The notes: a model not told the origin generated them from the letters alone. A stretch of DNA of 6,792 nucleotides from Thermoproteota archaeon (GCA_003661365.1 QMVZ01000089.1:1-6792); one strand, 5' to 3'. Numbered from the stretch's first letter, positions 1-5,021 are shown. Numbers and translations are program-made.

Positions 1-393
1 TGCAGTAAGATCTGCCCCATCATCTACTACTATGTTGGGCTCAATATCAAGAGCCCTGTGGAGGTTCTCATAGTATTCCTCCCTTGTCATCCCATGCCAT
101 GAGTAAACCCTTATACCTTCCTTCGCTAGAGCTGCACACACATCGTCCTTTGTTGAGAGTGGATTACTTCCAGCCAAGGAGACTTCTGCTCCTCCCGCCT
201 TCAAAACAAGGGTAAGATAGGCAGTTTTCATCTCAAGATGAAGGCAACAGGCTATCTTCAACCCCTCTAAAGGTTTTTTCTCTTTGAATTCCTTTTCTAT
301 GCTGTTAAGCACAGGCATGAATCTGGAAACCCAATCTATCTTTCTTTTTCCCTCTGGAGCAAGGGAAATGTCCTTGACCTTGAACATGTTCAT
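1..393 (-). CDS. ahcY: S-adenosylhomocysteine hydrolase, N-terminal part (3' end outside window)
   Basis: The minus strand is open for 131 codons from an ATG at 393 to the window edge, so only the N-terminal third is present (the family is usually about 410-430 residues). The enzyme reversibly splits S-adenosylhomocysteine into homocysteine and adenosine in the cytosol, removing the product inhibitor of SAM-dependent methyltransferases; some archaeal members prefer S-inosylhomocysteine. Visible family motifs are VKDISLAPEGKRKIDW (residues 6-21), HLEMKTA (52-58), GSNPLSTKDDVCAAL (75-89), a GMTREEYY segment (101-108) and DDGADLT (124-130), which carries the substrate-site aspartate. The NAD-binding domain lies beyond the edge. 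A second ATG two codons downstream (387) is an equally possible start. No Shine-Dalgarno precedes either, and no clear TATA sits at leaderless distance. The gene is divergent from the LLM oxidoreductase. Family identity is secure; the start is less so. Confidence 0.95.
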   Translation of the reverse strand, partial: MNMFKVKDISLAPEGKRKIDWVSRFMPVLNSIEKEFKEKKPLEGLKIACCLHLEMKTAYLTLVLKAGGAEVSLAGSNPLSTKDDVCAALAKEGIRVYSWHGMTREEYYENLHRALDIEPNIVVDDGADLTA

Positions 394-717
394 CGTATGA
401 AATGAACTTATCGAACAATTTTTCGTTTTCTGAAGGGCAAGTAAAGGTAAGTAAAAACTGTAAGTGGTATTATTTCTCATAAGTCGATCAAAATTATCAT
501 TTTGCTGAGATCTCTAACTTAAGCGATAGCTCATTGTCCTCAATGATTGGGGAAAGATTTTTTGCCTTAGTATAATAAACGTAGGATGCATCGTAGAAAG
601 TCAGTTATTTCTCTTTCTTAAGCGACCGAACATACCAGTTATATGTAATAAGAGAATTGAGCTAGTTTAAACAGGCTTATTGGTGTCAATTTTAATTGAT
701 TAATCAAGAAGCTAAAG
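394..717. other. Divergent intergenic region between ahcY and the LLM oxidoreductase
   Basis: This 324 bp spacer holds no convincing gene. It must contain the promoters of both flanking divergent genes. TATA-like elements are TATAATAA at 571-578, which reads as TATA on either strand, and GTTATATG at 639-646 on plus. A 9 bp direct repeat CTTAAGCGA occurs at 518-526 and 617-625. The stretch 428-456 has loosely repeated GTAAG/GTAAA units. No tRNA cloverleaf or conserved RNA motif was recognised. Confidence 0.6.
690..707 (+). promoter_or_regulatory. Candidate TATA element plus 12-bp palindrome before the LLM gene
   Basis: TTTTAATTGA at 690-699 is AT-rich and centred about 24 bp upstream of the TTG start at 718, the right spacing for leaderless transcription. 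It overlaps a perfect 12 bp palindrome, TTGATTAATCAA, at 696-707. The palindrome lies between TATA and the start, where an archaeal repressor would block initiation. The sequence is directly visible; the promoter and operator roles are inference. Confidence 0.35.
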
Positions 718-1677
718 TTGGTGGCAAAGACGATCAAAATCGGCATATACCTCCCTGTTTATGGTGGATGGCTTCGCGGTGTTGAAGAGGAAGAAAATCT
801 GCCTACATACGATTACGTGAAAAAAGTAGCGATTGAAGCGGAAAAGATTGGTATCGACTCCCTATGGATTCCAGATCACTTGCTTAATCCGATAAAGGGA
901 GAGAGATCTCCTTGCCCAGAAGCTTGGACGGTTGCCGCTGCGATAGTTGAAGCAACTGATAGGATCATCTCTCACACTACGCTCTGTGAGGCCTTTCGCT
1001 ACCCTGCAGTTTTGGCAAAACAGGCAGCAACGCTGGCTGAGATCAGCAAAGGAAGGTTTTTGCTCAGCATCGGAGCTGGCTGGTTCAGGAGAGAATATGA
1101 AGCCTATGGATTGCCGTTTTACGAGCACAATGATAGAGTTGACAGGGCAAGGGAGGCAATTCAGATCATAAAGAAGCTTTGGGAGGAAGATGAAGTAACT
1201 TACAAAGGGAAGTACTACTCGATAAAAGGCGGAATTTTAGAACCGAAACCCGATCCGAGGCCACCAATCTGGTATGCTGGAATGTCAGAAGCCTCTCGTA
1301 ACCTAGTCGCTGACGAGGTTGATGGTTGGTTGATGGGGAGATGTAGCGTAGAGGAAGTAAGGAAAAACGTGGAGGATATGAAAGAACGTCTCAGAAAGAG
1401 AGGAAGAGGGAGGATAGAGTTCGCGATTCCTGCTTTTACCTTCATCAGAGAGACAGATGAAGAAGCTAGGAGGTATGTGGTTCGATTAGTAAGAGATAAA
1501 AGAGGTTTAGCAAAGCGGATAATGGATACAGGACTTGTTGGATCGCCAGAGACGGTCGCTAAGAGGATACGGTTGTTGGAAAGGGTCGGAATCGATCATG
1601 TACTGCTTCAACTTACCCCTACCTTGAAGGAATTGCAGAGAGTCAATGAAGTTCTTAACATCCTTAGAAAAACCTGA
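718..1677 (+). CDS. LLM-class flavin/F420-dependent oxidoreductase
   Basis: This 319-residue protein has the luciferase-like monooxygenase TIM-barrel pattern. It opens with a first strand KIGIYLPVYGG (residues 7-17) and AEKIGIDSLWIPDH (41-54). The core signature FRYPAVLAKQAATLAEIS continues into KGRFLLSIGAGW (93-122). NDRVDRAREAIQIIKKLW (138-155) and the YKGKYYSIKG loop (162-171) follow, then EPKPDPRPPIWYAG (175-188). The C-terminal LVGSPETVAKRI (273-284) and GIDHVLLQL (291-299) are typical of the family. Members use reduced FMN or coenzyme F420 to oxidise or reduce substrates such as alkanesulfonates, sulfones or F420-linked metabolites; the substrate cannot be told here. Length is normal and the frame intact. 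The start is TTG at 718, with GTG at 721 an equally good alternative. There is no Shine-Dalgarno, so a leaderless mRNA is likely. It stands alone, divergent from ahcY. Confidence 0.9.
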   Translation: MVAKTIKIGIYLPVYGGWLRGVEEEENLPTYDYVKKVAIEAEKIGIDSLWIPDHLLNPIKGERSPCPEAWTVAAAIVEATDRIISHTTLCEAFRYPAVLAKQAATLAEISKGRFLLSIGAGWFRREYEAYGLPFYEHNDRVDRAREAIQIIKKLWEEDEVTYKGKYYSIKGGILEPKPDPRPPIWYAGMSEASRNLVADEVDGWLMGRCSVEEVRKNVEDMKERLRKRGRGRIEFAIPAFTFIRETDEEARRYVVRLVRDKRGLAKRIMDTGLVGSPETVAKRIRLLERVGIDHVLLQLTPTLKELQRVNEVLNILRKT

Positions 1678-1701
1678 TAATGCCCTAAATTGTAAAAAAT
1701 A

Positions 1702-1728
1702 GTTCTCAAGCTGAGAACCATGTTCTCA
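1702..1728. repeat. Three alternating GTTCTCA half-sites at 10-bp spacing
   Basis: GTTCTCA occurs at 1702-1708, its exact reverse complement TGAGAAC at 1712-1718, and GTTCTCA again at 1722-1728. The spacers are AGC and CAT. Each adjacent pair is a perfect 7 bp inverted repeat, so the RNA could form either of two mutually exclusive hairpins. On DNA the half-sites repeat every 10 bp, one helical turn. The array begins 25 bp after the LLM stop codon. Confidence 0.8.
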
Positions 1729-1752
1729 TTAAGATATCCAACTCCAGGATTC

Positions 1753-1766
1753 TGTTTTACTTTTTT
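1753..1766 (+). terminator. T-rich terminator downstream of the LLM oxidoreductase
   Basis: TGTTTTACTTTTTT lies about 75 bp after the LLM stop codon. Pyrimidine/T-rich tracts of this kind end transcription in archaea without needing a hairpin. The GTTCTCA stem just upstream may help. The role is inferred from position and composition. Confidence 0.5.
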
Positions 1767-1827
1767 AGAATTTTCAACCCCACTTTTGCTCGGCTAGACA
1801 ATAGTTTAATTTTTTGAAAGTAAAACA
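1753..1827. repeat. 11-bp inverted repeat with 53-bp loop
   Basis: TGTTTTACTTT at 1753-1763 is perfectly complementary to AAAGTAAAACA at 1817-1827. The arms are AT-rich and enclose 53 bp with no ORF. This might be a long-range RNA hairpin or the ends of a very small relic element, but low-complexity AT sequence makes chance a real possibility. Confidence 0.5.
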
Positions 1828-1955
1828 TGGCAACTTCGTCAAAAAGATGCTCCATGAAATTTTCGCAGTTTTCAAAAAAATTCCGCGGTGTTCTAAAAAT
1901 ACATTAGACTTCCTATAATTAACGTGAGGGCTGGGGGATAGGTGAGAGATTGGAC

Positions 1956-2048
1956 ATGAAAATCCTTCTAGCAACTGTCTCTGCTTTTGTTCTCAATCTA
2001 GCGATTAATATACTACCAATTGCTGATCTTAGAGGAGAAAATTCCTGA
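1956..2048 (+). CDS. Possible 30-residue hydrophobic small protein
   Basis: An ATG at 1956 opens 30 codons ending in TGA at 2046-2048. The peptide starts MKILLATVSAFVLNLAINIL and ends with a short polar tail (ADLRGENS). This is a signal-peptide or single-membrane-helix profile: a Lys at position 2, then about 20 hydrophobic residues. GGTGAG at 1941-1946, a good archaeal Shine-Dalgarno, sits about 9 nt before the ATG. TATA-like elements occur at 1894-1902 and 1913-1920. I recognise no family. It could be a genuine membrane micropeptide, or the severed signal peptide of a lost secreted protein. Hydrophobic stretches in AT-rich DNA also arise by chance, so confidence is low. Confidence 0.35.
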   Translation: MKILLATVSAFVLNLAINILPIADLRGENS

Positions 2049-2050
2049 AA

Positions 2051-2058
2051 TTTATATG
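2051..2058 (+). promoter_or_regulatory. TATA box of the candidate small RNA
   Basis: TTTATATG, preceded by purine-rich GAAA resembling a BRE, is a close match to the archaeal TATA consensus. Transcription would be expected about 26 bp past its centre, near 2078-2082. No ORF of useful length begins downstream on this strand; instead a G/C-rich stretch leads to a strong T-run. Confidence 0.5.
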
Positions 2059-2071
2059 CTCGCTTTTTTTA

Positions 2072-2207
2072 GGGGGTGCTGGGAACACAAGGGAAGCGGA
2101 TTACAAATTCGTGCGAGCATTCTTGAAGCCTCTCTGGGAGCCACTTAGTTTTATCGCTTAAAGAGCTAAGACTAGACTCTATCCCCTGGCCCGATGACCC
2201 CCCCTCC
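2072..2207 (+). ncRNA. Candidate non-coding RNA of unknown class
   Basis: About 130-140 bp lie between a good TATA box (2051-2058) and a long T-rich terminator (2208-2227). They are noticeably more G/C-rich than the surrounding spacer and have no sensible reading frame. Possible pairings include a closing stem GGGGGT (2072-2077) with ACCCCC (2197-2202), a hairpin GCGGAT/ATTCGT (2095-2111) with loop TACAA, and a hairpin CTTAG/CTAAG (2144-2148 with 2166-2170) extendable by TTT/AAA. GGGAG (2136-2140) can meet the CTC...TCCC stretch (2177-2185). Known classes do not fit: there is no RNase P core, no SRP RNA GGAAG/AGCAGC domain, no T-loop of tRNA, no 5S pattern and no paired C/D boxes. One weakness is that the TATA spacing puts the start near 2080, inside or just after the 5' arm of the closing stem. 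Confidence 0.4.
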
Positions 2208-2227
2208 TTTTTTCTTTTCTCTTTTTT
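2208..2227 (+). terminator. Long T-rich terminator after the candidate RNA
   Basis: From 2208 to 2227 the plus strand is T except for three C residues, with runs of six, four and six T. It directly follows a seven-C run that can pair with the G-run at 2072-2076. This is a strong archaeal-type terminator, and no protein gene ends on the plus strand nearby, so it needs another upstream transcript to explain it. Confidence 0.6.
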
Positions 2228-2283
2228 GATTGTTGTTAGGGCGCTTACAACCTCTTAAATGTGTAAAAACTGCCAGGAGGAAG

Positions 2284-2297
2284 CTAGTCTAGACTAG
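2284..2297. repeat. Perfect 14-bp palindrome spanning a stop codon
   Basis: CTAGTCTAGACTAG is its own reverse complement. It covers the TAG stop (2294-2296) of the cysteine-rich protein on the minus strand. The AGACTAG half also occurs in the candidate RNA at 2169-2175. It may be a transcription-end hairpin, a protein-binding site or chance. Confidence 0.6.
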
Positions 2298-3448
2298 GGT
2301 GAGAAAACGTATTTAATGTCGATTATGAAAACTTGGGGATCCGGACATTTTCCAAAGCATCCACAGTAACTGAAGTAGGGAAAAGGATCCTTTTTTGTGT
2401 GGGTCGGTATGTAGCTTGCGTATATGAAGTAGACTTCCTCATCCAAAGGCAATTTAGAGAAGGTTAGGTTGCAATCCCCCATCCACAAGGTGTTTATTGA
2501 CCCACAACTACCTTTGCATTTCTCTGGATTCTTAGCAGGTTTACATCCTGGGAAGTTTATCAGGCCGTTGGTTCTGCCCATCTCTCCGAAGAAATACATC
2601 TCCCTCATGTAGTGGATGTCGCATGTCGTCAGCTCTGAAGGAGCTTTTTCCCTGCAACCTGACAAAATGCCAGTTGAGCATCCTCTCCAAAACCACCACT
2701 TGTTATTAAGGTCTAGGTTGAATACGCAGATCCAGCCGTGATATATCTTGTCTCTGATCCAGTTTCCCTCTCCATATCCCTCGCTTATAACTCCAGGGAC
2801 TTCTTTGCCCTCATATAGGGCACGAGAAGCATTCAAAAGGAAGTTAAGCTTCTCTTTGTCGAGAGAAGAAGGAACCCTCACGAACTTTGACCGCCATCCG
2901 GCTAACTTGATCCATACAGATATATTTCTACTCTCAAAAGCATTTATGATATCCAATGCCTCCGTTTCCTTCTCCCTGATGACGCAAAATACCCTTGTAG
3001 GTACTGAGTACTTTTCAATCTTCTCTGCAAGCATGTCCACGTAACATAAACAGATGTATTCTGGGATATTCCAGACCACTTCCATCTGGTAGCCCTTTTT
3101 CCACAATTCCTCGACTTCTGCCAAAAGCTGTCTTATCTGATCCTCGCTGAAGATCGTTGGAGGCACTCCTATAACGATCGCCTCAGGTTCATATCCTCTT
3201 GCTTCCTTGAACCTTTTTATCTCCGTTTTTACTTCCTCCTCTGTCGGAATAAGTGTTAGAAACACATCTTTAAGCTCAGAGGGAAACAAAGGAGTTTCTG
3301 AGATGTTGCCTTTAAGGGTAATTTCTGACGATCCTTCCCTTCCTAAGTGAAGCAACCCTCCTCGCTTCAAAATCAACGAAGAGACGAGTACCACCCCTAT
3401 GAGTGCTAGAATTGAGAGCAGAAGCGTTAAACTTCTGAGCTTTTTCAA
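2294..3448 (-). CDS. Membrane-anchored, cysteine-rich secreted protein of unknown function
   Basis: I do not recognise a family. The 384-residue protein begins with MKKLRS and one hydrophobic helix (about residues 7-27), either an uncleaved anchor or a signal peptide; there is no lipobox. The rest is soluble and presumably outside the cell. Residues 60-185 alternate predicted strands and helices (IVIGVPP, a long helix at about 102-119, MEVVWNIPEY, RVFCVI, DIINAFESR, VWIKLAG), like an alpha/beta sandwich or TIM-type fold. The C-terminal half is rich in aromatics, Gly and Cys. The 14 cysteines (133, 135, 155, 241, 257, 265, 276, 302, 311, 315, 326, 362, 364, 368) suggest disulfides or metal sites. 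N-glycosylation sequons occur at N48, N175, N206 and N327. The start is TTG at 3448, because an in-frame TGA lies four codons upstream. A TATA about 29 bp upstream implies a leaderless mRNA. The stop is TAG within a palindrome. Confidence 0.85.
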   Translation of the reverse strand: MKKLRSLTLLLSILALIGVVLVSSLILKRGGLLHLGREGSSEITLKGNISETPLFPSELKDVFLTLIPTEEEVKTEIKRFKEARGYEPEAIVIGVPPTIFSEDQIRQLLAEVEELWKKGYQMEVVWNIPEYICLCYVDMLAEKIEKYSVPTRVFCVIREKETEALDIINAFESRNISVWIKLAGWRSKFVRVPSSLDKEKLNFLLNASRALYEGKEVPGVISEGYGEGNWIRDKIYHGWICVFNLDLNNKWWFWRGCSTGILSGCREKAPSELTTCDIHYMREMYFFGEMGRTNGLINFPGCKPAKNPEKCKGSCGSINTLWMGDCNLTFSKLPLDEEVYFIYASYIPTHTKKDPFPYFSYCGCFGKCPDPQVFIIDIKYVFSP

Positions 3449-3470
3449 GGTACGTTTTCAATTAGCTCTC

Positions 3471-3481
3471 CAATAAATAAA
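3471..3481 (-). promoter_or_regulatory. TATA promoter of the cysteine-rich protein gene
   Basis: Read on the minus strand this is TTTATTTATTG, with TTTATTTA at 3481-3474 centred about 29 bp upstream of the TTG start at 3448. That spacing predicts transcription starting at or next to the start codon. A GGAG further upstream (about 20 nt before TTG) is too distant to serve as a ribosome site. Confidence 0.5.
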
Positions 3482-3503
3482 GTGGTTAACTTAAGTGTTG
3501 GCT

Positions 3504-3511
3504 CTTTTAAA
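3504..3511 (+). promoter_or_regulatory. Candidate TATA box of the nitroreductase gene
   Basis: CTTTTAAA sits about 60 bp upstream of the nitroreductase ATG. It would start transcription near 3534, giving a leader of about 30 nt that includes the strong Shine-Dalgarno at 3554-3560. It is only about 25 bp from the oppositely directed TATA at 3471-3481, so the two promoters are back to back. Confidence 0.35.
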
Positions 3512-3553
3512 GAAGGAGTAGTTCGGTCTTGGAGGCCTTTTCATTCTGGTCAT

Positions 3554-3560
3554 AGGAGGA
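3554..3560 (+). promoter_or_regulatory. Strong Shine-Dalgarno of the nitroreductase gene
   Basis: AGGAGGA ends six nt before the ATG at 3567. It is the only near-perfect ribosome site in front of a large gene in this window and fixes the start. It contrasts with the apparently leaderless neighbours. Confidence 0.8.
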
Positions 3561-3566
3561 TTACCT

Positions 3567-4154
3567 ATGAGGGAAAGTTCGGTCTTAGAGCTTGCGAGAA
3601 GAAGAAAAACTGTTAGAAAATTCTTATCTGATCCAGTTAGCTTGATGGATGTTCTATTAGCTTTAGAAGCCGCTTGTCAAGCTCCTTCAGGTGCTAACGC
3701 TCAGCCATGGAGGTTTGTAATTGTTACTGACCCCAATAAGAAGAGGAGGATAAGGGAGGAGTGTGAGAAAGGGGAGAGAAAATTTTACTCAAAAGTAAGA
3801 GGTGAGCTCAAGGAGTGGCTTCTCTCAAAGGGTTTTAGCTGGAAAAAGCCGTTTTTGGAGGAGGCTCCCATCTTAGTCCTTGTGTTCTCAGAGAAAAGGG
3901 CACCCCATTCTACTCGCTCTGTTTGGTTAGCAATAGGGTATATCTTGCTCGCTCTAGAGGAGCTTGGGCTAGGAACAGTAACCTACACGCCCTCCGATCC
4001 TAAAGGTGTGTTGGATGAAGTTAAGGCCCCAAAGGAAAACAGACTGGAGGCAATACTTCCAATTGGGGTTTCGGCAGATGAGAAATTAAAAGAACCCAGG
4101 CTAGGCGTGAAAGAGGTCTCATTTCTAAATTATTGGGAAAATCCGATTTCATAA
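3567..4154 (+). CDS. Nitroreductase-family FMN-dependent oxidoreductase
   Basis: The 195-residue protein has the nitroreductase fold pattern. RRRKTVRKF (residues 11-19) supplies the basic residues that grip the FMN phosphate. APSGANAQPWRFVIV (39-53) is the central signature, with the Ser/Asn/Gln flavin contacts. Next come an Ala/Leu-rich dimer helix (119-133), LGLGTVTYTP (133-142) and EAILPIGVSAD (161-171) near the C-terminus. Family members are homodimeric cytosolic flavoproteins that move electrons from NAD(P)H, or sometimes F420H2, to nitro compounds, quinones, enones or flavins. A related domain forms the C-terminal part of the F420 enzyme FbiB. Length is typical and the frame intact. The substrate is undetermined. 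It is divergent from the cysteine-rich protein gene and convergent with the MBL hydrolase, so it appears monocistronic. Confidence 0.92.
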   Translation: MRESSVLELARRRKTVRKFLSDPVSLMDVLLALEAACQAPSGANAQPWRFVIVTDPNKKRRIREECEKGERKFYSKVRGELKEWLLSKGFSWKKPFLEEAPILVLVFSEKRAPHSTRSVWLAIGYILLALEELGLGTVTYTPSDPKGVLDEVKAPKENRLEAILPIGVSADEKLKEPRLGVKEVSFLNYWENPIS

Positions 4155-4379
4155 ACAGTTAATTGGTTCTCTTCCCTTAATTCATCGGAACCTTAAAGCC
4201 CAATATCTGTAAAGTCAGAATCGCCTACTCTCTGTATATTTCAAATGCCGATCTCATCATGCCACCACGTACATGTACCCTTTGTGTTCGGTGAGCATGC
4301 CGAAGGTACAACAGAGGCGATATGCCATCTGGTCCCAAAGGAGGTCTCGGAAGTACATCATTTATCTTCCAACCAGGGT
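4155..4379. other. Convergent spacer between nitroreductase and MBL hydrolase genes
   Basis: This 225 bp spacer carries a 10 bp palindrome GTACATGTAC (4269-4278) and an interrupted stem-loop (4274-4310). It has no long T-run on either strand. A 51-codon plus-strand ORF from 4245 runs into the MBL gene's 3' end, and a 34-codon minus-strand ORF covers about the same interval. Neither has a ribosome site at a useful distance and I do not call them. Confidence 0.5.
4274..4310. repeat. Interrupted stem-loop between convergent genes
   Basis: TGTACC (4274-4279) pairs with GGTACA (4305-4310), and inside it TTCGG (4287-4291) pairs with CCGAA (4300-4304). The 3' arm is continuous, the 5' arm is split by a 7 nt bulge (CTTTGTG), and the loop is 8 nt. 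It may help end transcripts of the two converging genes, although no T-run follows. Confidence 0.45.
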
Positions 4380-5003
4380 CTAGTACCCGAGTTCATCTAA
4401 GAGCCTCTTTAGCTCAGCTCTTCCATTCTCTAGTATGTCATCCCCATGCGACACTAGCAATGCATCAAAATCGAGCTTTAGTAACCTTCTTAATCCTCTC
4501 TTTGCCATCTCAGGATCCTCACAATAGCGATCAGGAGGAGGGGATAGCTCTCCATTAAGGATGAATAAGGTGTCACCAGCTATTATCGCACCTTTAGTCA
4601 TGAGGAATAAACAGATGTTTCCTGAGGTATGACCTGGAACGTGAACAACCTTTGTACCTCCGCAATATTGCAATATCTGTCCGTCATCCAGCAATACATC
4701 GACCGATATGCCCGTGATTTCCTCAATATCGCTGGCATCTCCTCTATGGGATGCAACTTTGAATCCACACTCCTTCTTCAGTTTTGAAAGTCCTCCGATG
4801 TGGTCCCTGTGACGATGAGTTATCAGGCAAATTTCAACATCTCTTGGGCTTCTGTTAAGGCTTCTTATGTATTCCAGTATCTTCTTGGCATCTTCTTCCG
4901 ATCTTCCAGTATCCACTAGGGCAAGGGATTCTCCACAAGCAAGGATGAATGCTTTCACATTGGTTAAAGGAATAGTATGTATGTCTTCAAATGCTGTAGG
5001 CAT
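4380..5003 (-). CDS. Metallo-beta-lactamase-fold hydrolase (glyoxalase II-like)
   Basis: The 207-residue protein carries the complete set of MBL metal ligands. These are H63, H65, D67 and H68 in THRHRDH, H125 in VPGHTSGN, D144 in IAGDTLF and H186 in LLVSHGDD, which predicts a two-metal (Zn/Fe/Mn) site. The early strand LALVDTG (27-33) is also typical. Its compact size and PGHTSG/AGDTLF motifs resemble glyoxalase II-type thioesterases and small archaeal MBL hydrolases more than RNA-processing or flavodiiron members. The substrate is unknown, possibly a thioester or lactone. The start is the only ATG before an in-frame TAG seven codons upstream. No Shine-Dalgarno is present; a TATA-like AGAATATAG lies about 23 bp upstream (5022-5031) and a better TTATAAAG at 5063-5070. 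The gene is convergent with the nitroreductase gene and stands alone. Confidence 0.93.
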   Translation of the reverse strand: MPTAFEDIHTIPLTNVKAFILACGESLALVDTGRSEEDAKKILEYIRSLNRSPRDVEICLITHRHRDHIGGLSKLKKECGFKVASHRGDASDIEEITGISVDVLLDDGQILQYCGGTKVVHVPGHTSGNICLFLMTKGAIIAGDTLFILNGELSPPPDRYCEDPEMAKRGLRRLLKLDFDALLVSHGDDILENGRAELKRLLDELGY

Positions 5004-5021
5004 AGGGTATGTAAAGAGCTG

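Larger units (their letters stand above)
1678..2071. other. Spacer after the LLM gene with inverted repeats and a possible tiny ORF
   Basis: This spacer lacks any large gene. In order it holds a triple GTTCTCA dyad array (1702-1728), a T-rich probable terminator (1753-1766) that is also one arm of an 11 bp inverted repeat (other arm 1817-1827), AT-rich sequence with TATA-like CTAAAAATA (1894-1902) and CTATAATT (1913-1920), and a 30-codon ORF (1956-2048). The TATA of the candidate RNA begins at about 2051. No transposase or tRNA remnant was recognised. Confidence 0.55.

Noticed and set aside
518..625. 9-bp direct repeat CTTAAGCGA as a regulatory site pair
   Set aside because: There are only two copies 99 bp apart, neither palindromic nor aligned with a promoter element. 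It is noted in the spacer entry but not argued as functional.
862..1445. Minus- and plus-frame ORFs inside the LLM gene
   Set aside because: They lie wholly within a well-supported coding sequence, and their translations show no family features.
1774..1974. 66-codon minus-strand ORF from a TTG
   Set aside because: It has no ribosome site or TATA at useful spacing, shows a low-complexity composition with no recognisable motif, and runs through the inverted-repeat arm and into the opposite small ORF. A chance frame is the simpler reading.
2072..2207. Candidate RNA considered as tRNA, RNase P RNA, SRP RNA or 5S rRNA
   Set aside because: No T-loop GTTCGA-type sequence, no RNase P core boxes, no SRP GGAAG/AGCAGC domain and no 5S consensus is present on either strand. 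It is kept only as an unclassified RNA.
2748..3044. 98-codon plus-strand ORF opposite the cysteine-rich protein
   Set aside because: This is an antisense shadow with Ser/Leu/Phe-rich translation and no ribosome site. The minus-strand frame has a clear signal/anchor and sequons.
4245..4400. 51-codon plus-strand ORF rich in His, and a 34-codon minus ORF in the same spacer
   Set aside because: Neither has a ribosome site, and the plus ORF runs into the end of the MBL gene. The only nearby TATA (about 4235) is too close to the ATG.
4322..4558. 78-codon plus-strand ORF overlapping the MBL gene
   Set aside because: It is antisense to the conserved metal-binding protein and has no promoter or protein-like pattern.
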